A stretch of DNA of 64,000 nt, taken from contig JAFKEU010000005.1 of assembly GCA_017308475.1 (NCBI GenBank), forward strand, positions 434,001 to 498,000, in the 5' to 3' direction. Positions 8,368-16,508 of the stretch are shown here, one piece after another. The stretch comes from Alphaproteobacteria bacterium. Its GTDB lineage: Bacteria > Pseudomonadota > Alphaproteobacteria > Micropepsales > Micropepsaceae. Within the stretch, counting starts at the first letter, position 1, and each line of letters opens with the position of its first letter. Under the pieces are notes generated by a model. That model saw only the letters and a program-made list of their open reading frames with translations, was not told the origin of the DNA and searched no databases. The translations under genes were made by a program, and so were the position numbers.

Positions 8368-8925
8368 TCAGGGACAGCTGCTGGGCCCGGTGATCTGGGC
8401 CACGCGCCGGGGTTTTGTATAGAAGGTGTTGGTCATGCTCATCGGCCCGGTGATGATCTTGGTGGTCGGAGAGGTATAGGAATAGGTGATCTCCGACATG
8501 ATCACGCTGCCGTTGGCCGTCATCAGCCCGCTGGGCAGCGTGACTGTGGCGTTGGTGCTGCGCGCGGTGCCGTTCTTCGAGCAGCTCCACGCCACCTTTC
8601 CCGAAGTCAGGCTCTTGGTTCCGGTGTCGTAGTTGATGCTGGTGACCGTTATCTTGGCCGTGCTGGTGTCATAGGGGTAAAGGATCGCGCCGGCGGCGTT
8701 GAACACATCCCCCATGCCGGTGGTCGAAATCGAACTGGACTGCGCCGTCAGGTCGGCGGCGGTGGAAGCGACGGCGGTGACGGCGGCGCGGCAGTTTATC
8801 GCCATGGAAAGTTCCACCACGCCGAAGAACATGGTGAGCATCACCGGCAGCAGGAAGGCGAACTCCACCGCGGCCAGCCCGCCCTGGGCCCTGGCAAACA
8901 GGCGCAGCCTGGCGATCGCGCCCAT
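8368..8925 (-). CDS. TadE-like pilus minor pilin
   Basis: A 185-aa pseudopilin-like protein. The N-terminus has a short basic leader, then GGLAAVEFAFLLPVMLTMFFGVVE, the hydrophobic helix with conserved Glu that marks the TadE/TadG family; the rest is a Thr/Ser-rich extracellular domain with a Cys pair (CSKNG near residue 125 and the terminal SSC). TadE-like pilins are processed by the prepilin peptidase and help Tad pilus assembly. The ATG overlaps the TGA of the upstream pilin gene (TGATG), favouring it over a TTG six bases earlier. Confidence 0.85.
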   Translation of the reverse strand: MGAIARLRLFARAQGGLAAVEFAFLLPVMLTMFFGVVELSMAINCRAAVTAVASTAADLTAQSSSISTTGMGDVFNAAGAILYPYDTSTAKITVTSINYDTGTKSLTSGKVAWSCSKNGTARSTNATVTLPSGLMTANGSVIMSEITYSYTSPTTKIITGPMSMTNTFYTKPRRVAQITGPSSCP

Positions 8926-9497
8926 CAGCAACCCGCCACGTTGTTGTTATAGGGCTCGTTGCGGAACGCCGCCGCCGCCGACAGAAGGTGAAAGTTGCCG
9001 GCCATGTTGGCCAGGAACCAGTCCAGGCCCGGCGTGAACACCGGCCAGGTGTAGAATCCGCGCACCAGCACCACGCTGCAGGGGGCTCCGGTTGAGAAAT
9101 TGTTCATGCCGGAATTCAGCGTGCCGCTGCCCGTCAGGGGCGAGCCGAAATTCACGCTGCCATAGCTGCTGAACGACTCCACGTCTATCATCAGCTTGCC
9201 GTCGCATGCCATCAGCGGCGCGACCAGGCTGCACACCTTGGCGCGGAAATCGGACTGGCTCATGTTTGCGGTCTGGACCTGGCCGGTACGGACCATGCGG
9301 CCCACTTCGTTGATCGCGTTCTGCAGCGTCGCCTGGGCGAAGAAGACGATGCCCGCTTCAATCGTGCCCATCAGCAGAATGAAGAAGACCGGCGCGACAA
9401 AGGCGAATTCGATCGCGGCCGAACCCTTGTCGGCATCGCGGCGCAGGCGCCCGAGGAATTTTCGGCAGCGCGATCGGAATTTCATGGCGAAGCGCAC
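8925..9497 (-). CDS. TadE-like pilus minor pilin
   Basis: A 190-aa TadE-family protein with DADKGSAAIEFAFVAPVFFILLMGTIEAGIVFFAQATLQNA at about residues 21-62, including the conserved Glu of the pilin-like helix, and a periplasmic domain with cysteines (VCSL, MACDG, PCSV, AGC). It is co-translated with the second TadE-like gene. The GTG start at 9497 has AAAGG about 15 bases upstream; an ATG four codons in (9485) is equally possible. Divergent from the vWA TadG-like gene across a region with CtrA-like boxes. Confidence 0.87.
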   Translation of the reverse strand: MRFAMKFRSRCRKFLGRLRRDADKGSAAIEFAFVAPVFFILLMGTIEAGIVFFAQATLQNAINEVGRMVRTGQVQTANMSQSDFRAKVCSLVAPLMACDGKLMIDVESFSSYGSVNFGSPLTGSGTLNSGMNNFSTGAPCSVVLVRGFYTWPVFTPGLDWFLANMAGNFHLLSAAAAFRNEPYNNNVAGC

Positions 9498-9680
9498 GGC
9501 ATCGTTAAGCCTTTACCCCGGGCGTATTTGTAGGCTCCCGGCGCCGGCAAGCGAAGACAAAGCCGCTTTCTTGCTCAATGGCCGGTTAACGCGGTTGATG
9601 GGCGGTTAACGGCATCCGGTGCCACGCGCGCCTTCGCCTAAATTCCGTTTAAACACCGTATTAACAGGGAACCGCTGTTG

Positions 9681-9696
9681 TTAAAGGCTGCATAAC
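9681..9696 (+). promoter_or_regulatory. CtrA-like box upstream of the TadG-like gene
   Basis: TTAAAGGCTGCATAAC fits TTAA-N7-TTAAC, the CtrA consensus, with one mismatch. Additional TTAAC half-sites occur at 9586-9590 and 9606-9610, and a TTAA-N8-TTAAC pair at 9649-9665, all in the divergent promoter region of the pilus genes. Prediction only. Confidence 0.45.
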
Positions 9697-9772
9697 CAAG
9701 CCCTGCGAAAGCAACGGCATTTTCACCACTTCGCGCCAATATGGATGCGCAACTGTGGGCGATGCTGCCGTC

Positions 9773-11434
9773 ATGGGCAAAACAATGGCTGGCTTCTTCA
9801 CGCGACTGCGCGATTTTGCGCTCTCGCGGCGCGGCAATGTGGCGATGATGTACGGGCTCGCGCTGGTGCCGCTGACCATCGCGGGCGGCGTCGGGCTGGA
9901 CCTGGCGCGCGGCATGATGGTGCGTTCGGCGATGAGCGAGGCGCTGGATTCGGCCGGCCTGGCGGTCGGTTCGAGCACGGGCCTCGATCACGACAGCGCG
10001 CTGGCCCTGGCGACCAAATACTTCAACGCCAACTACAAGGGCGATGCCGCCTACGGCACGCCCACCCTGTCGATCGCCGACAACGGCTACAACGCCAACG
10101 GCTCGGTGACGATCACCGCCACCGATCCCATGCCCACGACCCTGATGAAGGTCGCGGGCTTCCAGACCATACCGATCTCCACCACGACCACCGTGGTCTG
10201 GGGCCAGAGCAAATTGTGGGTGGCGCTGGTGCTGGACAATTCGGGCTCCATGGCCCAGGGCGACTCCAACGGCTCCAAGATGGACGCTCTGAAGAGCGCC
10301 TCGCAACAGCTCCTGACCACGCTGCAGGGCGCCTCCGCCAACGCCGGCGACGTGCAGGTGTCGATCGTGCCCTTCGACCGTATTGTCAATGTGGGCACCT
10401 CGAACGTCAATTCCAGCTGGGTCGGCTGGACCCCGTGGGAGGCGCAGCCCGCCAATGTCGACCTGGACGGCAAGACCGACCTGATCGGGCCCGGCGACGC
10501 CTGCCCCTTCACCACGTCCGGCAACAAGCTGATGAGCCCCTATGGGTTCTACTGCGTCAACGGCCCCAGCAACGGCTCCTCCAAAACCTCGACCATTCCG
10601 TCCAGCGGCAGCTACAAGGGCTACATCTGCCCCGGCATGGATTCCGGCGACTACAATACCGATCATCGGGACCAATATTACAACGGCTGCTACACCAGCA
10701 CCGCGACAGGCAGCACCAAGACCGTCTCGACCGGCACCTATGCGACGTGTAGCGGCTACGCCAACTGTTCCTGCTCGGGCAAGAACAGCAAACGGCAATG
10801 CAATGCCAGCTATTTCAAGCATGCCTGGGTGGTGAATGCCCACTCCACCTGGAAGGGCTGCATCATGGACCGCGACCAGGATTACGACATCGCCAACACC
10901 ACGCCCGGCAGCGGCGGCACGCTGTTCCCGGCCGTGAACGTGGCCAATTGCCTGCCCGCGACCATCACCACCCTGGGCTATGACTGGACCAGCCTGAGCA
11001 GCCAGATCGCCAACATGTCACCCAATACCTCCACCAACCAGGCCATCGGCGTCGCGCATGGCTGGCAGACGATCACGCCGGGCAATCCCTATGGCGCGCC
11101 GTCGGTTCCCGCCAACACCGCCCGCTACATCATCCTTCTGTCCGATGGCCTCAACACCCAGGACCGCTGGTGGGGCAACGGCTCGACCGAAGGCACCACC
11201 GAAGACGGCTATATCGACGACCGCGAAAAGAAGACCTGCGACGCCGCCAAGGCCGACGGCGTCATCATCTACACCATCTTCCTGGACATCGGTGGCGCCC
11301 ATGGCGATTCCGCGCCGCTGGAATATTGCGCCAGCGACAGCAGCAAATATTTCGACCTGACCAGCACCAGCGCTGTGGTGACCACCTTCAACCAGATCGC
11401 CGCCCAGATCACCAATGTCCGCGTGAGCAGATAG
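9773..11434 (+). CDS. TadG-like pilus assembly protein with vWA domain
   Basis: A 553-aa membrane-anchored protein. After a basic N-terminus comes RRGNVAMMYGLALVPLTIAGGVGLDLARG, a TadE/TadG-type helix, then from about residue 150 a von Willebrand A domain with the metal-binding motif DNSGSMAQG and ILLSDGLNTQD; a Cys/Ser/Thr-rich insert at about residues 245-375 interrupts it. Such proteins lie in Tad loci and are thought to assist adhesion or assembly. Start choice is uncertain: GTG 9755, ATG 9773 and ATG 9785 are all in frame and none has a clear ribosome-binding site. Confidence 0.85.
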   Translation: MGKTMAGFFTRLRDFALSRRGNVAMMYGLALVPLTIAGGVGLDLARGMMVRSAMSEALDSAGLAVGSSTGLDHDSALALATKYFNANYKGDAAYGTPTLSIADNGYNANGSVTITATDPMPTTLMKVAGFQTIPISTTTTVVWGQSKLWVALVLDNSGSMAQGDSNGSKMDALKSASQQLLTTLQGASANAGDVQVSIVPFDRIVNVGTSNVNSSWVGWTPWEAQPANVDLDGKTDLIGPGDACPFTTSGNKLMSPYGFYCVNGPSNGSSKTSTIPSSGSYKGYICPGMDSGDYNTDHRDQYYNGCYTSTATGSTKTVSTGTYATCSGYANCSCSGKNSKRQCNASYFKHAWVVNAHSTWKGCIMDRDQDYDIANTTPGSGGTLFPAVNVANCLPATITTLGYDWTSLSSQIANMSPNTSTNQAIGVAHGWQTITPGNPYGAPSVPANTARYIILLSDGLNTQDRWWGNGSTEGTTEDGYIDDREKKTCDAAKADGVIIYTIFLDIGGAHGDSAPLEYCASDSSKYFDLTSTSAVVTTFNQIAAQITNVRVSR

Positions 11435-11438
11435 CGCC

Positions 11439-12263
11439 GTGAAACTGTTCACCGACGTCAGCGAGCAGGTCTTTATCACCCTGTGGCATGTGCTGCCCTG
11501 GCTGGTGGGGCTCGGCGCCGTGTTCGCCCTTCTGTCGCGGCTTTCGCCCTGCAATGAAGGCCGGCCCTGGTGGCACAAGCGCGGGCTCTTCACCGACCTC
11601 TGCTACTGGATCTTCGCGCCGCTCTTCATGCGCTACATGCGCATCTGGGTGACGGTGCTTTTCACCATGTGGATATTCCATATCGTGGACGGCCGGAAGA
11701 TCGCCGACTTCTATCTGCACGGCCATGGGCCCATCGCCGCGCTGCCGCTGTGGCAGCAGGTCGTCCTCTACCTTGTGGCGACCGATTTCCTGCTCTACTG
11801 GAGCCACCGCATCTTCCACCGCGGCTTTTTGTGGAAGTACCACGCCGTGCATCATGCCTCGCGCGACGTGGAATGGATCAGTGCGGCGCGTTTTCATCCG
11901 GTGAACCTGGCGCTGGGCACGGTGGCGGTGGACATCGCCGCCCTGCTGGCCGGCGTGACGCCCGACATCTTCCTGTTCGTGGGTCCGTTCAACATCATCA
12001 CCTCCTGCATGGTGCATGCGAACCTCAACTGGACCTTCGGGCCTTTCGCGCGCCTGTTCGTCAGCCCGGTGTTCCACCGCTGGCATCACGCCATGGAGGT
12101 GCGCGACGTCAATTTCGCCAGCACCTTCTCGCTTTGGGACTGGATGTTCGGCACCTATCACATGCCTGAGGGCCAGGTGCCGCGGAACTACGGCATCGAC
12201 GATGCGGCCATGCCCGATGGGCTGATGCCGCAGCTGGTCTATCCCCTGCTGCAGAAGGCCTGA
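11439..12263 (+). CDS. sterol desaturase / fatty acid hydroxylase family membrane enzyme
   Basis: A 274-aa integral membrane di-iron enzyme of the fatty acid hydroxylase superfamily. The histidine clusters are present in order: HRIFH, HAVHH and HRWHH, in a background of four or more hydrophobic segments. The family hydroxylates or desaturates lipids such as sterols, carotenoids or sphingoid bases; the substrate here is unknown. It begins four bases after the TadG-like gene and is on the same strand, so they are probably co-transcribed, which is unusual company for a pilus gene. Confidence 0.88.
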   Translation: MKLFTDVSEQVFITLWHVLPWLVGLGAVFALLSRLSPCNEGRPWWHKRGLFTDLCYWIFAPLFMRYMRIWVTVLFTMWIFHIVDGRKIADFYLHGHGPIAALPLWQQVVLYLVATDFLLYWSHRIFHRGFLWKYHAVHHASRDVEWISAARFHPVNLALGTVAVDIAALLAGVTPDIFLFVGPFNIITSCMVHANLNWTFGPFARLFVSPVFHRWHHAMEVRDVNFASTFSLWDWMFGTYHMPEGQVPRNYGIDDAAMPDGLMPQLVYPLLQKA

Positions 12264-12287
12264 ACCAGGGCAATCGGGTCACGAAAA

Positions 12288-12315
12288 AGCCGCGCGGGGC
12301 GGGCCCCACGCGGCT
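12288..12315 (-). terminator. intrinsic terminator, mainly for the minus-strand pilus gene
   Basis: Stem AGCCGCG / CGCGGCT with an inner GGGGC/GCCCC helix. On the minus strand it is followed by CTTTTTC; on the plus strand it lies 25 bases after the desaturase-family stop and may serve both. Confidence 0.7.
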
Positions 12316-12336
12316 CTCTGTTGCCCCGAACCTCGA

Positions 12337-12816
12337 TCAGCTGCCGCTGGCGGCCGCCTTGCGGGCGACATCCTGATGGACGCCGATCTGGGTGTTCTGT
12401 GCGTCGAAGCTGTCCTTGCCGTCGCCGGGCATCGGCGTGGGCTCGCAGCGCGTTTCGGTGCAGCTGTAGGTCACGCGCTGGGCACCGCGGTTCAGCACCA
12501 CCATGTCATTATGCTCGGAGCCGATCACATTGATATAGGTGCCGAATACCTGGCTGCCGCTCTGGTTCAGCGCCACGATGTTGGTGCGGCCGTAGCCCTT
12601 GCCCTGCACGAAGGCGTGGCGGGCATCGACCATGGTGATGTCGGCGATCGAGGGATTTCCCACATAGACCGTCGTCACCGGGCTGCGGAAGGTGAGGGTA
12701 TGGACCTCGTCCAGCGTCAGGTTGACTTCGTCGCGGCCGGGCGCTGCCGGGCCGGCCGACGCGGGCAGGGCGGCGGCACTCAGGAAAAGCGTGGCGGCGA
12801 TGGCGATACGGCGCAT
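12337..12816 (-). CDS. secreted pilus-assembly N-domain protein (short CpaC-like)
   Basis: A 159-aa periplasmic protein consisting of a signal peptide (MRRIAIAATLFLSAAALPASA) and the T2SS/T3SS 'pilus formation N-terminal' domain, with VHTLTFRSPVTTVYVGNPSIADITMVD and GRTNIVALNQSG, the same fold that opens the CpaC secretin. It has no secretin beta domain. Stand-alone copies next to Flp pilin genes are common in Caulobacter relatives; the role is not established. An upstream ATG at 12846 is possible, but the internal ATG gives a proper signal peptide. Confidence 0.8.
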   Translation of the reverse strand: MRRIAIAATLFLSAAALPASAGPAAPGRDEVNLTLDEVHTLTFRSPVTTVYVGNPSIADITMVDARHAFVQGKGYGRTNIVALNQSGSQVFGTYINVIGSEHNDMVVLNRGAQRVTYSCTETRCEPTPMPGDGKDSFDAQNTQIGVHQDVARKAAASGS

Positions 12817-13258
12817 GGCGGCAAACCCGGCAAATTGCACGGTCATGCTAGGGGATGCGGCGTAAAGGAACGTTTAAGAGTGTGCCGCCGATTGCATGCA
12901 TGATTTGAGAGGGCTGCGTGGGCGCCGGTCCGCATTGCGCACGGCTCTTGCAATGGCCGCCATGCGTGCCGCGAAACGGCACAGCCGCAGGCGCGGAAAA
13001 ATTCCGCTGCGATTTTCGCCGCGCGCCATGCACCGCGGGCGCCGAATCTGCCCGCATGGTTAATGAAACTCCAAAAATTTACGGCAAGTACGGCATTTTC
13101 CGCATTTTCCGTACCGTCGCGATACGCACCGGCCTTGGCGCGCCGCCTTTCGATTAAGCCGCCATTAAGCGCTTGCATTCTACATTGCGTGCGTCCGGCA
13201 ACGACCGATGGGTGTCGAAGCGGGGCATCCTAGGGTGTCATTCAAATTGGAGACTCAC
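12817..13258. other. 442-base divergent control region of the Flp pilin gene
   Basis: No convincing gene. It holds an ATGGTTAA (reverse TTAACCAT) CtrA-type half-site at 13056-13063, the full box at 13154-13168, AT-richer repeats of CATTTTCCG around 13090-13112, and the pilin leader. A possible ATG at 12846 for the minus-strand gene lies at its left edge. Confidence 0.6.
13154..13168 (+). promoter_or_regulatory. CtrA box upstream of the Flp pilin
   Basis: TTAAGCCGCCATTAA is an exact TTAA-N7-TTAA, the spacing recognised by the cell-cycle regulator CtrA in alphaproteobacteria, 90 bases before the pilin ATG. In Caulobacter the pilin gene pilA is a known CtrA target, so the inference fits. The base after the second half is G rather than the consensus C. 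Confidence 0.55.
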
Positions 13259-13420
13259 ATGAACATTTTCTCGCGGTTTGTTCGCGATGAATCGGGCGCC
13301 ACGGCCATCGAGTATGGTCTGATCGCCGCTCTCATCGCCGTTGTTGTCATCAGCGCCGTCAGCCTGGTCGGCACCAACCTGTCGACCACCTTCACCACGA
13401 TCTCCGGCAACCTGAAGTAA
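13259..13420 (+). CDS. Flp/PilA-type major pilin
   Basis: A 53-aa Flp pilin, the main subunit of Tad pili. The leader MNIFSRFVRDESG is followed by the processing site G13/A14 and the hydrophobic helix ATAIEYGLIAALIAVVVISA, with the conserved Glu at position +5 of the mature protein (Glu18) and the neighbouring Tyr. The ATG follows GGAG. The gene is followed by a hairpin, so it can be made in excess over the assembly genes, and is preceded by a CtrA-like box. Confidence 0.95.
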   Translation: MNIFSRFVRDESGATAIEYGLIAALIAVVVISAVSLVGTNLSTTFTTISGNLK

Positions 13421-13440
13421 GGTTCGCTGCGATCGCATTC

Positions 13441-13483
13441 GCAAACGAGCGGCCGCCCCTCGAAAAGGCGGCCGTTCGCATTT
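13441..13483 (+). terminator. hairpin after the pilin gene
   Basis: GGCCGCC/GGCGGCC with flanking complementary bases GCAAACGA/TTCGCA, followed by a short T-run (CATTTG). Likely a partial terminator that lowers downstream cpa expression. Confidence 0.65.
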
Positions 13484-13523
13484 GAAGCCTCTGGGGCCTG
13501 GCCTGTGCCCCGCTGGACCGGAC

Positions 13524-14033
13524 ATGATCGCCGAGTTTCTTGTCCTTGTTGCCCTGCCTGCGCTCCTGGCCGCCGCCGCCGGCTGGGACCTGGCAAGCTT
13601 CACAATTCCAAACCGGCTCCAGCTGGCGCTGCTGGCAACCTTCATGCTGTTCGTTGCGGCGTCGGGCATGACGCTCGCCGTCCTGGGCTGGCACCTTGTG
13701 GCCGGCCTTGTCGGCCTTGCCATCGGCTTTGCCCTTTTCGCCGCCGGCTGGATCGGCGGCGGCGACGCCAAGCTTTTCGCCGCCACCGCGCTGTGGCTGG
13801 GCTTTCGCGACATGATGCCTTACGCCGTCATCGCTTCGGTGTTCGGCGGCGTTCTGACGCTGGGGCTGCTGGTGTTGCGCGGCTGGCCTCTGCCCGCCGC
13901 ATTCGCGCGCTATCCCTGGATAATGCGCCTGCACGATCGCCGGTCCGGCATACCCTATGGCGTGGCACTGGCGGCCGGCGTTTTCTTCCTTCTTCCGCAG
14001 ACGGATATTTTCCGTCTCGCCGCCGGCGCTTGA
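13524..14033 (+). CDS. cpaA: CpaA/TadV prepilin peptidase
   Basis: A 169-aa type IV prepilin peptidase of the short Tad type. It has about six hydrophobic segments; the first catalytic aspartate is in GWDLASFTIPNR (about residue 25) and the second in the GGGDAKL motif (about residue 81), as expected of aspartyl prepilin peptidases. It should cleave the Flp pilin and TadE-like pilins at the inner membrane. First of the cpaA-F, tadB-C series on the plus strand. Confidence 0.9.
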   Translation: MIAEFLVLVALPALLAAAAGWDLASFTIPNRLQLALLATFMLFVAASGMTLAVLGWHLVAGLVGLAIGFALFAAGWIGGGDAKLFAATALWLGFRDMMPYAVIASVFGGVLTLGLLVLRGWPLPAAFARYPWIMRLHDRRSGIPYGVALAAGVFFLLPQTDIFRLAAGA

Positions 14034-14036
14034 GTT

Positions 14037-14055
14037 AACGGTTTCACAAACCGTC
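14037..14055. repeat. short perfect hairpin between cpaA and cpaB
   Basis: ACGGTTT-CAC-AAACCGT, a 7-bp perfect inverted repeat just after the cpaA stop. There is no following T-run, so it may be a processing or protein-binding site rather than a terminator. Confidence 0.45.
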
Positions 14056-14136
14056 GACTCGCGCATTCCGCAGCTTCTTATTAAGCAATTTCTAAAGGGT
14101 TGCGTGGTGAATTAGCGTCAAAGGGAGCTGCCACGC

Positions 14137-14952
14137 ATGAACACCCAACGCATGATCGTACTCGGCCTTGCCCTTGTGGCAGCGGCTGGCGCGGCTTTTC
14201 TGGTGCGCGGCATGCTTGGCGGCGGAACGCCCGCCGTGGATGCCAAGCCCGCGCCGGCGATCGCCATGAGCGAAGTGCTGGTCGCATCCGAGAATCTTCA
14301 GCCCGGCCAGGCAGTGCAGCCCGAACAGGTGCGCTGGGAAAAATGGCCGGCCGGCGCCGTCGACTCCAGCTTCATCACCCATAACGGCGAGGCCAGCGCT
14401 GCCGATGCTATAAAAGGCACGGTGGTGCGCAGCCCCATCCTGGCGGGCCAGCCGGTGGTCAACACCGCGATCGTCCATGCCGACGCCGCCGGCTTCATGG
14501 CCGCGATGCTCACGCCCGGCATGCGTGCAGTCTCCATCGTCACCTCGCCGGAATCGGGCGCCGCCGGTTTTATCCTGCCCAATGACCGCATCGATGTAAT
14601 CCTGACCCGCAAGATCAACGGCGATCCGCCGCGCGTCTCTTCCCAGATGATCCTGTCGAACGTGCGTGTGCTGGCGGTCGATCAGACTTTCAAGCAGGAA
14701 AAGGACACCAAGACGGTGGTGGCCAAGACCGCCACACTCGAAGTGACGCCCCAGCAGGCCGAGATTCTGTCCACCGCCAGCCAGGCCGGCCAGCTTTCGC
14801 TTGCGCTGCGCGCGCTGGGCGACAATCAGGCCGTGAGCACCGGCGGGCGCCGCGGCGGCTATGCCACAGGCAACGGCCAGGTCTCGGTGATCCGCTACGG
14901 CGTCATCGCCGCCAACGGTTCGCGCGACCGCGCACAGGAGAGCCCCCAGTGA
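14137..14952 (+). CDS. cpaB: CpaB/RcpC pilus assembly protein
   Basis: A 271-aa periplasmic Tad pilus component anchored by one N-terminal helix (residues about 6-25). It contains an SAF domain (SEVLVASENLQPGQAVQPEQVRWEKWP) followed by the RcpC domain GMRAVSIVTSPESGAAGFILPNDRIDVILTR. CpaB is thought to help the outer-membrane secretin or modify the pilus. Preceded by GGGAGC; its stop overlaps the GTG start of cpaC by four bases (GTGA), implying coupling. Confidence 0.92.
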   Translation: MNTQRMIVLGLALVAAAGAAFLVRGMLGGGTPAVDAKPAPAIAMSEVLVASENLQPGQAVQPEQVRWEKWPAGAVDSSFITHNGEASAADAIKGTVVRSPILAGQPVVNTAIVHADAAGFMAAMLTPGMRAVSIVTSPESGAAGFILPNDRIDVILTRKINGDPPRVSSQMILSNVRVLAVDQTFKQEKDTKTVVAKTATLEVTPQQAEILSTASQAGQLSLALRALGDNQAVSTGGRRGGYATGNGQVSVIRYGVIAANGSRDRAQESPQ

Positions 14953-16499
14953 CAATCTCTGCGACCAGACACCCGGTGTTCTTTCTGCGCGGGTTCCTGT
15001 TTCTGGGCCTGCTGCTGGCAGCCGCGCCGGCGGCCGCCAAGCCGGAAATCGACGAAGCCAATGCGCGCCTTCTTTCCATCACCACCCACGGCGCTTCCGT
15101 CCACCAGCGCCTGACTCTTTCGCTCGACAAGGCCGCCATCGTGCAGCTGGATGCCGATGCGCGCGACGTTCTGGTGTCCAATCCCGACATGGTCGATGCG
15201 ATCGTGCGCACGCCGCGCCGCATCTTCCTTTTGGCCAACAAGGTGGGCCAGACCAACGCCTTCTTCTTCGACGCCAACGGCAAGCAGATCCTGTCCCTGG
15301 ACATCCGCGTCGAGCGCGACGTGACAGACCTGTCCACCCTGATGCATGCCTCCATGCCCAATTCCTCCATCAAGGTGCAGGCGCTGAACGACAATGTGGT
15401 GCTGACCGGCTCGGTCTCCAGCGCCATCGAGGCGTCCCATGCCGCGGACCTGGCGGCGCGCTTTGCCGGCGACCCCAAGAAAGTGGTCAACATGATCAGC
15501 GTGGCCGCCGGCCAGCAGGTGATGCTGAAGGTCCGCATCGCCGAGATGGACCGCAACATCGCCAAGCAGTTCGGCATCGACCTGACCGCCGCCGCCAAGA
15601 TCGGCGGCGTGCCCATGGTGACCTCCACTTCCAATCCCTATGGCCTTCTGGGCCGCGCGCTGTCCGACATGTCCGGCAGCCAGATTGGTTCGGTCTGCCC
15701 TCAGGCGTTCACCCCCACCGTCACGACGAATATCGCCACCAGCGCCACCACCGGCTCGCCCGCCACGACCACGACCAGTACCAACACCTCCATCCCCTGC
15801 TCGAGCCCCAACAACGCCCAGGGCGTGCTGAAGGCGCTGGAGCAGGTGGGCCTGGTGCACATGCTGGCCGAACCCAACCTCACAGCCGTCAGCGGCGAAA
15901 CCGCCAAGTTCCTCGCCGGCGGCGAATTTCCGGTCCCCGCCAGCCGCGACCGCGACGGCAACGTGACCGTGGTGTTCAAGCAGTTCGGCGTGGGCCTTTC
16001 CTTCACCCCGGTGGTGCTGTCGCCCGGCCGCATCTCCATCCAGCTGTCCAGCGAAGTGAGCGAACTGTCCAATACCGGCTCCTTCCTGCTGAATGGCTCC
16101 ACCTCCGGCAATGGCCTGAGCATTCCGGCCCTGTCGGTGCGCCGCACCGAGACCACGATCGAGCTGCCCTCCGGCGGCAGCTTCGCGGTGGCCGGCCTGA
16201 TGCAGCACAACACCAAGCAGGTGATCGACGGCTTTCCCGGCGTAAAGGATCTGCCGGTGCTGGGCGCGCTGTTCCGCAGCCGCGACTTCCAGAACGACGA
16301 AACCGAACTTGTGGTGCTGGTCAGCGCCTATCTGGTCGAGCCCACCGCCGAAGGCGCGCTGGCCGCGCCCACCGACGGCTTCGTGGCCCCGACCGATCCG
16401 GAAACCCTGCTGCTGGGCCGCCTGAACGCGGTCTACAGGAAGGACGCCAAGCCCGTAACGCCCCAGGCGGCCGCCCCCGTCGGCTTCGTGGTGCGATAG
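14949..16499 (+). CDS. cpaC: CpaC/RcpA outer membrane secretin
   Basis: A 516-aa secretin that forms the outer-membrane pore for the Flp pilus. Order: signal peptide (to about residue 34), pilus-formation N-terminal domain with LVSNPDMVDAIVRTPRRIFLLANKVGQTN, a BON-like segment, then the secretin beta domain with VLKALEQVGLVHMLAEPNLTAVSGETAKFLAGGEFP and GVKDLPVLGALFRSRDFQNDETELVVLVSAYLVEP. Start is GTG with AGGAG nine bases upstream. An insert of Thr/Ser (about residues 250-285) precedes the secretin core. Confidence 0.95.
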   Translation: MTISATRHPVFFLRGFLFLGLLLAAAPAAAKPEIDEANARLLSITTHGASVHQRLTLSLDKAAIVQLDADARDVLVSNPDMVDAIVRTPRRIFLLANKVGQTNAFFFDANGKQILSLDIRVERDVTDLSTLMHASMPNSSIKVQALNDNVVLTGSVSSAIEASHAADLAARFAGDPKKVVNMISVAAGQQVMLKVRIAEMDRNIAKQFGIDLTAAAKIGGVPMVTSTSNPYGLLGRALSDMSGSQIGSVCPQAFTPTVTTNIATSATTGSPATTTTSTNTSIPCSSPNNAQGVLKALEQVGLVHMLAEPNLTAVSGETAKFLAGGEFPVPASRDRDGNVTVVFKQFGVGLSFTPVVLSPGRISIQLSSEVSELSNTGSFLLNGSTSGNGLSIPALSVRRTETTIELPSGGSFAVAGLMQHNTKQVIDGFPGVKDLPVLGALFRSRDFQNDETELVVLVSAYLVEPTAEGALAAPTDGFVAPTDPETLLLGRLNAVYRKDAKPVTPQAAAPVGFVVR

Positions 16500-16508
16500 G
16501 AGGACAGG

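Noticed and set aside
9638-10843. 401-aa minus-strand frame across the TadG-like gene
   Set aside because: High-GC antisense shadow; the plus-strand gene has the vWA motif.
14086-14102. CtrA-like TTAAGCAATTTCTAAAG before cpaB
   Set aside because: The second half (CTAAA) departs too far from the consensus.
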